Below are positions 1 to 8,482 of a stretch of 64,000 bases of DNA, in pieces. A program made the translations under genes and the position numbers. Every line of letters begins with the position of its first letter. Position 1 is the stretch's first letter. A model generated the notes under the pieces. The model ran no database searches, was not told where the DNA came from, and saw nothing but the letters and a program-made list of their open reading frames with translations. Source of the stretch: Mucilaginibacter sp. UBA5151 (GTDB taxonomy: Bacteria; Bacteroidota; Bacteroidia; Sphingobacteriales; Sphingobacteriaceae); NCBI GenBank assembly GCA_002413785.1, contig DHXR01000024.1, forward strand, positions 1 through 64,000, written 5' to 3'.

Positions 1-17
1 TATCAAACTTTAACGAA

Positions 18-1262
18 CTATTGGTTATTAATATTAAAAATATTTTTCACATCTGTAAATGTGTTATTGCTAACACTGTAATTAATACTCCTGGTATCCC
101 TTTTTTGAAGATATCCAAAATCTTTCGGCCTTTTCGGATTAGACCACAACTCTACTCCGACCTTGTCTCCCTGGAAAGTATTCTGGTCGATTATATTGTC
201 TTTGCCATGCTCAATAGCGATAGCTGACAAATTATCCGCAAAATCATTGTTGGCAATTATAGTGTTGTAACTAAAACCGCCCCATATTCCATGCCAGCAG
301 TCGTGCATAATATTATTAATTACCTTATTGCGGCTGAAAGTAATTTCAACAGCATTGGTAGGGGCGTAGGAAAAATTGTTTGAAAAAATCAGGTTATCAT
401 TGCACCCGCCTTCTCCGCTATCTATTGTTGTTTGCCCTGCCCACAGAAAAAATCCATCTCCCGAATGGGTTACAGAATTATAGGCAAATACATTGTTATT
501 GCATTGTTCAAATACCAAAATACCTGCAGAATCCTGCCCACGATAATAAACACCAAAACTAAACCCGCGAACGTTCCAGTCAAGCTTATTGTACATTATC
601 CTGTTCCTGCAACTGCGGTACATCCCTATCCCAATACCCGAATTGAATGAAAAGTTATTGTTATACACTAATCCATCATTGCAATTAGTCATCATTAATC
701 CACACTGGCCTTCAGTAATACTATTATTTTGAATATCAACGCTGTCGCAATTTCTCAAATAAATACCGGCCCCAAATCGGAGCCATTCATCTTTTTCATT
801 GTGATGATAGCTCTGCCAGTCAGCCAGATCTTCCTTTTGCCGTGTACTATTCAGGTGCTGTCTGAAATTATAGCTGAAATTTCCGCCTTTTATTTTCAAA
901 GAATTTATACCCTGCGCCATTACGCCTACTTTGAACCCTTTTACTGTAATGTTTTTCAATGTGATATTTCTGCCGCTTTTGATTATTACGCCGGTACCTT
1001 TGAATTTATCCGGGTTACCGGGATTGAAACTGCCATCAAGGACAGCTCCGTTAAAATCCACAGTTATATTATCACCTTTTATAACAACCGGGGCCATTGA
1101 TAATGAATCGGCGCCATTAAAATGATAAACCTTGTTTTTTATTGTTACTGAATGTGTAATCACTATTCCTTTGTATAGCGAAATTGCGCCAGTTTGCGCT
1201 TTTGATGCAGAAATACAAAATAATAGAAAAAAGGCCGAACAGACATATTGAATTTTTATCAT
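18..1262 (-). CDS. Secreted right-handed parallel beta-helix protein
   Basis: 414-residue protein with an N-terminal signal peptide (about residues 1-22, ending CISASKAQ). From about residue 50 on it shows repeated short hydrophobic strands separated by asparagine-rich turns (for example NNSITEGQCGLMMTNCNDG and NNVFAYNSVTHSGDGFFLW), the pattern of PbH1/NosD-type right-handed beta-helices. Such folds occur in polysaccharide lyases, glycosidases and cell-surface adhesins; nothing visible identifies a substrate or a catalytic triad. It is probably periplasmic or surface-exposed. It is the last gene before the left edge and is not obviously in an operon with thiL, which has the same direction after a 39-nt gap. 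The fold call is firm, the function unknown. Confidence 0.75.
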   Translation of the reverse strand: MIKIQYVCSAFFLLFCISASKAQTGAISLYKGIVITHSVTIKNKVYHFNGADSLSMAPVVIKGDNITVDFNGAVLDGSFNPGNPDKFKGTGVIIKSGRNITLKNITVKGFKVGVMAQGINSLKIKGGNFSYNFRQHLNSTRQKEDLADWQSYHHNEKDEWLRFGAGIYLRNCDSVDIQNNSITEGQCGLMMTNCNDGLVYNNNFSFNSGIGIGMYRSCRNRIMYNKLDWNVRGFSFGVYYRGQDSAGILVFEQCNNNVFAYNSVTHSGDGFFLWAGQTTIDSGEGGCNDNLIFSNNFSYAPTNAVEITFSRNKVINNIMHDCWHGIWGGFSYNTIIANNDFADNLSAIAIEHGKDNIIDQNTFQGDKVGVELWSNPKRPKDFGYLQKRDTRSINYSVSNNTFTDVKNIFNINNQ

Positions 1263-1301
1263 CGCAAAAATTTAATAAAATAAGGCTGTTAACAAAAATA
1301 A

Positions 1302-2348
1302 TTAACTTTCCATTTTAAACGCATTCCACCCCTGTGCTTTTAATGGATGACTATTCCCGGCCTTTGTGATGAGGTTACAGCCTGCTGATGGCTCGGTTAT
1401 ATAACCAACAATGGTAATATCCATTTTAAACTTTATTTTATCGTAGTCGGCTTGTTTAACGGTAAACAGGAGTTCATAATCTTCACCACCGCTTAGCGCG
1501 CAAACTGTTGGGTCGAGGTTAAATTCTCGGGCGGTATCAAAGGTCATCGGGTCAAGCGGGATTTTATCCTCGTATAAATTACAACCTTTGTTGCTTTGTT
1601 TGCAGATATGTAAAATTTCTGAAGCCAGTCCGTCGGAAATATCTATCATCGCCGTTGGCTTTACTGCTATATCTTTCAGTAATTCAATAATATCCCTGCG
1701 GGCCTCCGGTTTTAGCTGGCGTTCAACAATATAATCTTTCCCTTCCAGGTCGGGTTGTATATTGGGGTTTTCCATGTAGATCAATTTTTCACGCTCAAGC
1801 AGCTGCAAGCCGGTATAAGCGCCGCCCAGGTCGCCGGATACGCAGATCAGATCTCCTTCTTCTGCGCCATTGCGGTAAACCACATCATTTTCATCAGCAT
1901 AACCCAATGCGGTTACGCTGATCACCAGGCCCTGTTTTGATGAAGAAGTATCGCCGCCGATCAGATCCACATTATATTTTTCGCAGGCCAGGTAAATCCC
2001 TTCGTATAATTCTTCGACTGCTTCCAGTGGAAACTTACTGGATATTCCTATGGAAACTGTTACCTGTGAAGCTATGCCGTTCATCGCATAAATATCACTC
2101 AGGTTAACCTGGATAGCTTTATAACCCAAATGCTTTAAGGGGGTGTATGCCAGATCAAAATGAATCCCTTCCAACAACATATCGGTGGAAACCAATACTT
2201 TTTTCCCGGCAAAATCAAGCACGGCGGCATCATCGCCAACCCCTTTGATAGTGCTTTTTTGGGTGATTTTTATATTTTTTGTAAGATGATTTATTAAGCC
2301 AAACTCACCAAGTTTTTCTATATTGGTTTTCTCTTCGTTTTCGAACAT
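1302..2348 (-). CDS. thiL: Thiamine-monophosphate kinase ThiL
   Basis: 348 residues, the usual ThiL length. ThiL phosphorylates thiamine monophosphate to thiamine diphosphate using ATP, the last step of thiamine cofactor synthesis, in the cytosol. Diagnostic blocks are GVGDDAAVL (residues 36-44), STDMLLEGIHF (54-64), the metal-binding GGDTSSS (131-137) and DISDGLASE in the second half, all typical of the PurM/ThiL superfamily. No thiamine riboswitch is visible in the 146 bp upstream, and no other thiamine gene is in the window. A thiamine-diphosphate-dependent decarboxylase lies about 18 kb away, but no functional link can be claimed. Confidence 0.93.
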   Translation of the reverse strand: MFENEEKTNIEKLGEFGLINHLTKNIKITQKSTIKGVGDDAAVLDFAGKKVLVSTDMLLEGIHFDLAYTPLKHLGYKAIQVNLSDIYAMNGIASQVTVSIGISSKFPLEAVEELYEGIYLACEKYNVDLIGGDTSSSKQGLVISVTALGYADENDVVYRNGAEEGDLICVSGDLGGAYTGLQLLEREKLIYMENPNIQPDLEGKDYIVERQLKPEARRDIIELLKDIAVKPTAMIDISDGLASEILHICKQSNKGCNLYEDKIPLDPMTFDTAREFNLDPTVCALSGGEDYELLFTVKQADYDKIKFKMDITIVGYITEPSAGCNLITKAGNSHPLKAQGWNAFKMES

Positions 2349-2494
2349 TTTTTATCATTATTTCACCGATTAGAAAATGATTCCACCGATTTTATAAAAA
2401 CTATTTCATTATGGGTGGTGCCTGATAATCGCGAAGTAAACAAGCCGGTTAAGCATGCTTTGCGATTGCTTCGTACCTCGCAATGAAATAACTA

Positions 2495-3487
2495 TTAAAG
2501 TCCCAACCTCGCCGAAATCTCCAGCATCCTTTCTATCGGTTTTACCGCTTTTTCAATAATGTACTGCGGTACAGTAATTTCGGGCGACTCATTTTTTAAA
2601 CAGAGGTAAAGTTTTTCTAATGTATTCCTTTTCATGTGCGGACATTCGTTACAGGCACAACTATTATCCGGCGGGGCCGGGAAAAAAATTTTATCAGGGT
2701 TCTCTTTTTCCATCTGGTGAAGAATCCCTGCTTCTGTTGCTACTATAAATTCCTTCGCTTCGTGTTTTGAAGCATATTTTAGTATGCCTGTTGTTGATCC
2801 AATGTAATCAGCCATTTTTAAAATAGCTTCTTCACATTCGGGGTGGGCAAGCAGCTTAGCGCCTGGATGCCTTTCCTTTAGTTTTATTATTTTCTCTCTC
2901 GAAAATATCTCGTGCACCATACAGGCGCCGTTCCATAAAACCAAATCCCTGCCTGTTTTCTTTGCCACATAAGCCCCAAGGTTTTTATCCGGTGCGAAAA
3001 TTATTTTCTGGTCTTTTGGTAAACTTTCCACTATCCCTACCGCGTTGCTCGATGTGCAAACTATATCGCTCATGGCTTTCAGTTCGGCTGTACAGTTCAC
3101 ATAAGTGATCACCAAATGGTCGGGATATTGCTCCTTAAATTTTTTAAACAAATGCGGGGGACAACTATCAGCCAGTGAGCAGCCGGCTTTTATGTCGGGT
3201 AATAAAACTTTTTTTGAAGGAGATAATATTTTGGCTGTTTCGGCCATGAAATGCACACCGGCAAATACGATAATACCGGCATCTGTTTTTGCTGCCTGCT
3301 GCGATAATCCCAAACTATCGCCGATGTAATCGGCAATATCCTGTATATCAGGTTCCTGGTAATAATGAGCAAGAATGACAGCATTTTTTTCCTTTTTTAA
3401 TTTTTCAATTTCATCAAAAAGATCGAGGGACGGATCAATAAATTCGTCCGCAAATCCCTTCATATTTATTTCTTCAAATGTATCCAT
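2495..3487 (-). CDS. nadA: Quinolinate synthase NadA
   Basis: 330 residues. NadA condenses iminoaspartate with dihydroxyacetone phosphate to quinolinate, the second step of de novo NAD synthesis, using a [4Fe-4S] cluster. Visible are LAHYYQEPDIQDIADYIGDS (residues 39-58) and cysteines at the three expected places: Cys132 (YVNCTAE), Cys189 (NGACMVHE) and the C-terminal CACNECPHM group (277-285), of which one is the third ligand. It is divergent from nadB, its pathway partner, across a 408-bp intergenic region, so the two genes could be co-regulated from there. A methionine at residue 9 is an alternative start. Confidence 0.95.
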   Translation of the reverse strand: MDTFEEINMKGFADEFIDPSLDLFDEIEKLKKEKNAVILAHYYQEPDIQDIADYIGDSLGLSQQAAKTDAGIIVFAGVHFMAETAKILSPSKKVLLPDIKAGCSLADSCPPHLFKKFKEQYPDHLVITYVNCTAELKAMSDIVCTSSNAVGIVESLPKDQKIIFAPDKNLGAYVAKKTGRDLVLWNGACMVHEIFSREKIIKLKERHPGAKLLAHPECEEAILKMADYIGSTTGILKYASKHEAKEFIVATEAGILHQMEKENPDKIFFPAPPDNSCACNECPHMKRNTLEKLYLCLKNESPEITVPQYIIEKAVKPIERMLEISARLGL

Positions 3488-3895
3488 TTCAACAATTCAA
3501 TTAATAACAATTACTTTTTATATATAAATAAAACTATTGTTATTGGTGTGTTAGTTATGTTTAAAAGTTATTTTAAAAAGATGGTAAAATGTTTTTTTTA
3601 ATAATTTATTAACAATTAATGTGCTTTTTTTATTGGCTATTATATTGACTTTTAGAATGGTATAAAAGCCTGTTTTATTTTTAAAAAGTTATTTGTTGAT
3701 AGTTAGTTACTCTGTAAAATGTTAGCTTTGGCACTTACAGGGAGCAAAAGTCGGGTAAAAATTAATAGGATGAGCACTAAAAATAAGACTTATCAACTAA
3801 TTAATTACTTACTAAGTTTTTATTTACACAAAGTTAACACCTTTTATACCTGTTATTAACATATTTACATTTTTTACACATCATACATATATAAC
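3488..3895. promoter_or_regulatory. Divergent nadA/nadB control region
   Basis: 408 bp without a gene, strikingly A+T-rich, between two divergent NAD-synthesis genes. It must carry both promoters. A TAGCTTTG at 3723-3730 (+ strand) fits the Bacteroidota -7 consensus TAnnTTTG. The nearest TTG upstream sits 24 nt away, slightly longer than the usual spacing, so this is only a weak candidate for the nadB promoter. No clear operator palindrome or riboswitch fold was recognised. Confidence 0.4.
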
Positions 3896-5488
3896 ATGAC
3901 CAAAACTGTAGATTTCCTTGTGGTAGGGTCAGGAATAGCTGGTTTAAGTTTTGCCCTTAAGGCTGCCAAACATGGTAAAGTTCTGATAGTTACCAAATCA
4001 AATGAAGATGAATCGAACACTAAGTATGCCCAGGGTGGCGTTGCTGTAGTTGTTGATAAAAAAGAAGATTCCTTTGAAAAACATATCAGCGACACATTAA
4101 TATCGGGAGATGGGCTTTGTGATAAAGCTGTTGTTGAAGCCGTGGTTAAAGAGGGGCCTGAACGGATAAATGAAATTATTGGCTACGGTACTAATTTTGA
4201 TAAAACAAATGAAGGTTTTTATGACCTTGCAAAAGAGGGCGGTCATTCTGAATTCAGGGTATTACATTATAAAGATATAACCGGTTTTGAGATTGAAAGG
4301 ACTTTATTAGAGCAAATTCATAAAGAACCTAATATTGAGATACTTACGCATTATTTTGCTGTTGATTTGATAACACAGCACCATTTGGGTGAGTTTGTTG
4401 ATAAATCAACAACCGATATTACCTGTTTTGGTATTTATGCCTTTAATAACCATACCAAGAACGTAGAAAAAATATTGTCGAAAGTTACGGTAATGGCGTC
4501 CGGCGGCGCGGGGCATATTTATTCAATTACTACCAATCCAACAATTGCTACCGGGGATGGTGTGGCTATGGTTTACCGCGCAAAAGGTAAAGTAAGAAAT
4601 ATGGAATTTATCCAGTTTCATCCGACAGCTTTATATAATCCGGGTGAGTATCCTTCCTTTTTAATTTCTGAAGCTGTGCGTGGTTTTGGTGGGATATTAA
4701 AACGTACCAATGGTGAAGAGTTTATGCAGGAGTATGACGAACGTAAGTCATTAGCGCCCAGAGATATTACAGCAAGGGCAATAGATGCGGAAATGAAAAA
4801 ATCTGGCGAAGATTTTGTTTACCTGGATATAAGACATCGCAGTAAAAAAGATATTTTAAAACATTTCCCAAATATTTATGCCAAGTGTTTAGAAATTGGT
4901 ATAGATATGACTAAGGATATGATCCCGGTTGCCCCGGCTTGTCATTATATGTGCGGCGGTGTGTTGGTCGATCATATCGGCAGATCGTCTTTAATGAGGC
5001 TGTATGCCTGCGGTGAGTGTTCATCTACCGGTTTACATGGCGCTAATCGGCTGGCATCAAATTCGTTGTTAGAGGCCCTTGTATTTGCGCACAGGATATA
5101 TGAAGACGCTATGGTGAAGTTTGGTAAATTTACTATTCCTGAAAATATTCCTGATTGGGATGAAAAAGGCGTACAGCTATCAAATGAAGATATATTGGTG
5201 ACACATAATATCCGCGAAATGCAAAAAGTGATGAATGATTATGTAGGCATAGTGCGTTCCGATTTCAGGCTGGAAAGGGCCATGCGACGATTGGGTTTAT
5301 TATACGAAGAAACAGAAGATTTTTATAAACACACAAAATTATCTGTAAAGCTTTGTGAATTGAGAAACCTGATACAGGTTTCCTTTCTTGTAGTAAAATC
5401 GGCTATGAAAAGGAAAGAAAGCAGGGGATTACATTCAACTACTGATTATCCTTTTCATGCGGATGTTATAGAAGATACGGTTTTTTAG
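3896..5488 (+). CDS. nadB: L-aspartate oxidase NadB
   Basis: 530 residues, full length. This FAD enzyme oxidises L-aspartate to iminoaspartate, which NadA uses. The dinucleotide-binding motif VVGSGIAGLSFAL is at residues 9-21. The N-terminal GGVAVV, the EFRVLHYKDITGFEIE block, the FIQFHPTAL block, the APACHYMCGGVLVD block and the GECSSTGLHGANRLASNSLLE block are all typical of the succinate dehydrogenase/fumarate reductase flavoprotein superfamily and of NadB in particular. The C-terminal helical domain (about 430-530) is present. The stop codon lies 2 nt from the end of the oppositely oriented tRNA-Gly gene. Confidence 0.95.
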   Translation: MTKTVDFLVVGSGIAGLSFALKAAKHGKVLIVTKSNEDESNTKYAQGGVAVVVDKKEDSFEKHISDTLISGDGLCDKAVVEAVVKEGPERINEIIGYGTNFDKTNEGFYDLAKEGGHSEFRVLHYKDITGFEIERTLLEQIHKEPNIEILTHYFAVDLITQHHLGEFVDKSTTDITCFGIYAFNNHTKNVEKILSKVTVMASGGAGHIYSITTNPTIATGDGVAMVYRAKGKVRNMEFIQFHPTALYNPGEYPSFLISEAVRGFGGILKRTNGEEFMQEYDERKSLAPRDITARAIDAEMKKSGEDFVYLDIRHRSKKDILKHFPNIYAKCLEIGIDMTKDMIPVAPACHYMCGGVLVDHIGRSSLMRLYACGECSSTGLHGANRLASNSLLEALVFAHRIYEDAMVKFGKFTIPENIPDWDEKGVQLSNEDILVTHNIREMQKVMNDYVGIVRSDFRLERAMRRLGLLYEETEDFYKHTKLSVKLCELRNLIQVSFLVVKSAMKRKESRGLHSTTDYPFHADVIEDTVF

Positions 5489-5490
5489 TG

Positions 5491-5563
5491 AGCGGAAAAC
5501 GGGATTCGAACCCGCGGCCTTCAGTTTGGGAAACTGATGCTCTACCAGCTGAGCTATTTCCGC
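5491..5563 (-). tRNA. tRNA-Gly (anticodon CCC)
   Basis: Read on the minus strand the 73-nt sequence folds as a complete cloverleaf. The 7-bp acceptor stem is GCGGAAA/TTTCCGC, the D-arm GCTCAGCTGGTAGAGC, the anticodon stem TCAGT/ACTGA with loop TTCCCAA (anticodon CCC), and the T-arm carries GGGTTCGAATCCC. The unpaired base after the acceptor stem is U, the usual glycine discriminator. No CCA is encoded. It abuts the 3' end of nadB tail to tail; the VapBC pair begins 60 bp beyond its 5' end. Confidence 0.97.
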
Positions 5564-5623
5564 TTAATTTTTGCTAATGTAAAAAGTATTTAACTTAATA
5601 AGAAATATATTGTAAATTTGGAT

Positions 5624-5851
5624 ATGGTTAGAACTATTTTAACACCGGCAAATACGCATATTGAGCTGGATATTCCGGCTGAATATATAGGTAAACGGGT
5701 TGAAATTACCTGTTTACCATTGGATGATATTGATGTTGTTGGAAAGAAAAAAACAATGGCTGATTTTTTAGGAATATTATCACGTAAAACAGGGGATGAG
5801 TTACAGGAAAGTATTAGAAAAAGCCGCAGCGAGTGGGAAAGAGATATTTAA
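5624..5851 (+). CDS. VapB-like antitoxin
   Basis: 75-residue protein directly upstream of, and overlapping by 19 nt, a PIN-domain toxin gene. The N-terminal half (residues about 3-30, with IELDIPAEYIGKRVEITCLPL) looks like the short beta-strand core of AbrB/DUF2281-type antitoxins. The C-terminal half is charged and helical (KTGDELQESIRKSRSEWERDI), as expected for the toxin-wrapping tail. A TTG two codons earlier could also be a start, but the ATG at 5624 gives a more conventional N-terminus. Partner identity rests mainly on gene order. Such antitoxins usually repress their own promoter. Confidence 0.65.
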   Translation: MVRTILTPANTHIELDIPAEYIGKRVEITCLPLDDIDVVGKKKTMADFLGILSRKTGDELQESIRKSRSEWERDI

Positions 5852-6213
5852 TAGATTCAAATGCTATTATAGATTTTTTTAAGGAAACTCTTCCTGAAAA
5901 TGGGATACAATTTCTTTTTAATATTGACCCAATCATTTCTATTATCACTTTTATAGAAATATTCGCTAACGTTAAAGCAGGCGAGAAAGAGATAAGAGAA
6001 CTTCAAAACTTTTGCAGTATTGCCACTGTTTACAATGTAAATATTGAAATAGCTTTGGTGACTATTGAATTAAGAAAAAAGTATAAGATAAAATTGCCTG
6101 ATGCCTTAATTGCTGCGACAGCTTTGCATTACCGATTGATTTTGATAACCAGGAATATTTCTGATTTTAATAAGATCGCTGGTCTTAAAATTATTAATCC
6201 CCATACAATTTAA
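5833..6213 (+). CDS. VapC-like PIN-domain toxin ribonuclease
   Basis: 126 residues, typical VapC size. PIN-domain acidic residues are in the expected places: Asp8 (YLIDSNAIID), Glu42 (TFIEIFANV), Asp90 (KLPDALIAATAL) and Asp111 (TRNISDFNKI). VapC toxins are Mg2+-dependent endoribonucleases that cleave tRNA or rRNA when freed from VapB. Translation starts at a GTG inside the antitoxin gene, giving tight translational coupling. Only 5 nt separate its stop from the next gene, so downstream genes may share the transcript. Confidence 0.85.
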   Translation: MGKRYLIDSNAIIDFFKETLPENGIQFLFNIDPIISIITFIEIFANVKAGEKEIRELQNFCSIATVYNVNIEIALVTIELRKKYKIKLPDALIAATALHYRLILITRNISDFNKIAGLKIINPHTI

Positions 6214-6218
6214 ATTAA

Positions 6219-6731
6219 ATGCCCTTAATCCTCCCCGTTAAAAACATCAGCCCATCCTGGGGCGCAGATTGCTTTATTGCTGAAAATGCCACTATTGTTG
6301 GTGATGTGGTAATGGGCGATAATTGTTCCGTATGGTTTAACGCGGTGATCAGGGGGGATGTGCATTATATTAAAATTGGTAATAACACCAATATACAGGA
6401 TGGCGCGGTAATTCATTGCACTTATATGTATGCGGCTACTAATATTGGCAACAACGTTTCTATTGGCCATAATGCCCTGGTACACGGCTGCACCTTGCAC
6501 GATAATGTGTTAATAGGTATGGGCGCCATCGTAATGGACCACGCCGTGGTTGAAGAATTTGTAATTATTGCCGCCGGCGCTATTGTCCTCGAAAAAACAA
6601 TATGCGAATCGGGATACCTGTATGCAGGTATCCCGGCTAAAAAGATAAAACCCCTTACCGACGAACAGAGAGCAATGCTTAAACGCCTGCCGGATAATTA
6701 CATTATGTATTCCGGCTGGTTTAAGGAGTGA
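6219..6731 (+). CDS. Gamma-carbonic-anhydrase-like hexapeptide-repeat protein
   Basis: 170 residues forming a left-handed beta-helix of hexapeptide repeats (IVGDVVMGDNCSVWFNAVIRGD and following). The three metal-binding histidines of the YrdA/PaaY/gamma-carbonic-anhydrase family are present at His66 (AVIHCTY), His84 (SIGHNA) and His89 (LVHGCT), with the RGD at 45-47 that stabilises the trimer. It is probably a cytosolic metal-binding trimer; carbonic anhydrase activity is possible but not proven for this subfamily. Its 3' end overlaps the convergent lipoprotein gene by 11 nt. Confidence 0.88.
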   Translation: MPLILPVKNISPSWGADCFIAENATIVGDVVMGDNCSVWFNAVIRGDVHYIKIGNNTNIQDGAVIHCTYMYAATNIGNNVSIGHNALVHGCTLHDNVLIGMGAIVMDHAVVEEFVIIAAGAIVLEKTICESGYLYAGIPAKKIKPLTDEQRAMLKRLPDNYIMYSGWFKE

Positions 6732-8367
6732 TAGGTTCTGCCGGTATTGCAACAGGCGTTTCCTGTTCCCAGTTTGGGCGCAGGGTTATTATTTCTGGGT
6801 CAGCCCAAATATTTTCAGGTTGCAATTTTAGCCTTACATTACCACTATCCCATTTCCCGTTTTTGTTATCATCATATACCACGCTTACACTATACTTGTC
6901 TGTTAAATAATTTTTATAAACAAGCGAGGTGTTTTTTGTGATCACGTCGCTTCTTAAAATTACTTTCCGGTTGTCGAGTAATTGTACAATATATGATTTC
7001 CCGGTATCGGGCACGGTAACTTTCAAAGTAAGCAGACTGTAATTTTCAGGTTTGTCTATGGTGAACTTTCTCAATAGCCTTTTATTCTTATCACCATAGA
7101 TATCAGTAAAAGCGCCTTCGTTTAATATCAGCGTGTAATTTACCGTTTGCTTCCACCTGTATTTTAAAGTAAAGGTTTTTGTAGTCCCCGTATCTTTTTG
7201 TACAGTGAAATTACTTACGTCCGTTGAATCTTCTTTTAAATTAATCAGCGACTGGTCAAAATTTTCCATCGGAAAATTTGCCTTCATAATTAAATCTGTT
7301 CCAGGCTTAAGCTTGAAATCAGAACTTATGTTGTATGTAAAGTAAGGCACCCGTGTAAAGGATTCTTTTCTTCCTTTTCTGAGGTAAACCGTATCCAGTG
7401 GTTTGCCGTTGTCTAAAAAAGATACCCTTAGGGAATCAAAGTCCATATTTTTCATAAAGAGGGTAGCGGTATCTTTTGTCTTGCTGAAATCCACAATTTT
7501 GTACTGGTCAAAATCCGGAGGGTAGGTTATTTTTAAAGAAGGCCTGTCTAAACTCTTGTTGAACGTAAAGAACATTTTTCCATCCAGTTCTACGCGTTTG
7601 TCAACCAGTCGGAATTTTTCGGGAGTTGCTTTAAAAAGTTTTAATTTGATGTCCGAAATGTCTGTTGTCAAATGGATAATTTTTTTGTCGAATGCAATCA
7701 GATCTTTATCGTTGTTATATATTTTAACAGGAGAGTTTGGCTCCTTCAACGCATAGATCCGGTAATCATCCGGGTGGAGGTTTTCCAGGGAAAAATTGCC
7801 GGAGGTGTCGGTGGTCGTGAAAATGGTCGGCCTCTTTTTACCAAACCGCAGGGAGTCCTGTTTTAAAGTGAAAAGCATTACAGTTACATCTTTCTCCCTT
7901 TCGCCCGTTGCATTATTTAGTACGCGTCCTGATATACTCAGCGAGTCGATATGTATCCCGGTGGAAAATACGTAGGTGAAATTCTTTAAAATATTTCCTT
8001 CGTTTACGTCAGCGATTGCCTTGCCAAAATTTATCACATAAGTGGTGTTCTTCTCCAGCGAATCTTTAAGTGTTACAATAATACTTTTTTGCCTCACTTT
8101 ATATTCCGGTAATTTTGCCGGGGTTGGACTGATGCTGATTTCCGTAAATGGATTGTTAAGTTTAAAGTATTCATCAAAATCCAGCTGAATAACTTTAGCC
8201 TTAAAGTTGCGGGTCATGTTTGGCGGGTTAGCCTTCAATAATTTTGGCGGATCATGATCTTTTGGGCCTCCCTGGGGTGGTTGCCTGTTTGCGCAGCCAA
8301 AAATCAAAAAAGTGAGTGAAATCAGGGTGATTTTCGTAAGAAAAAATAAGGCTCTTTTATTTAACAT
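6721..8367 (-). CDS. Ig-like (Big_5) domain lipoprotein
   Basis: 548 residues. It has a lipoprotein signal peptide with lipobox LIFGC (Cys25), followed by NRQPPQGGPKDHDPPKLLKANP and an Ig-like domain (about residues 35-135, with VIQLDFDEYFKLNN and YVINFGKAIADVNEGN). This N-terminal arrangement recurs in Bacteroidota envelope lipoproteins. The rest is beta-rich with a probable carboxypeptidase-regulatory-like segment around 142-215 (SGRVLNNATGE ... FSLENLHPDDYRIYALKE). It is probably periplasmic or outer-membrane anchored; the function is unknown. It lies 115 bp downstream of mnmG on the same strand. Confidence 0.75.
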   Translation of the reverse strand: MLNKRALFFLTKITLISLTFLIFGCANRQPPQGGPKDHDPPKLLKANPPNMTRNFKAKVIQLDFDEYFKLNNPFTEISISPTPAKLPEYKVRQKSIIVTLKDSLEKNTTYVINFGKAIADVNEGNILKNFTYVFSTGIHIDSLSISGRVLNNATGEREKDVTVMLFTLKQDSLRFGKKRPTIFTTTDTSGNFSLENLHPDDYRIYALKEPNSPVKIYNNDKDLIAFDKKIIHLTTDISDIKLKLFKATPEKFRLVDKRVELDGKMFFTFNKSLDRPSLKITYPPDFDQYKIVDFSKTKDTATLFMKNMDFDSLRVSFLDNGKPLDTVYLRKGRKESFTRVPYFTYNISSDFKLKPGTDLIMKANFPMENFDQSLINLKEDSTDVSNFTVQKDTGTTKTFTLKYRWKQTVNYTLILNEGAFTDIYGDKNKRLLRKFTIDKPENYSLLTLKVTVPDTGKSYIVQLLDNRKVILRSDVITKNTSLVYKNYLTDKYSVSVVYDDNKNGKWDSGNVRLKLQPENIWADPEIITLRPNWEQETPVAIPAEPITP

Positions 8368-8482
8368 GGTTTTTAAACGCTATAAGCGGGTTTTATATTT
8401 TAACGAAGGCTGATATTAAAAATTAAAAATAATTGCTCTGATGCGATATTTTATAAACTATTTATTATCAATTAGTTATGTG

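Noticed and set aside
2349..2494. Thiamine riboswitch upstream of thiL
   Set aside because: The conserved THI-box elements are not visible in this 146-bp stretch.
3723..3730. nadB promoter at TAGCTTTG
   Set aside because: Nearest TTG is 24 nt upstream, beyond the usual spacing, and the start would leave a leader of about 160 nt; kept only as a weak hint.
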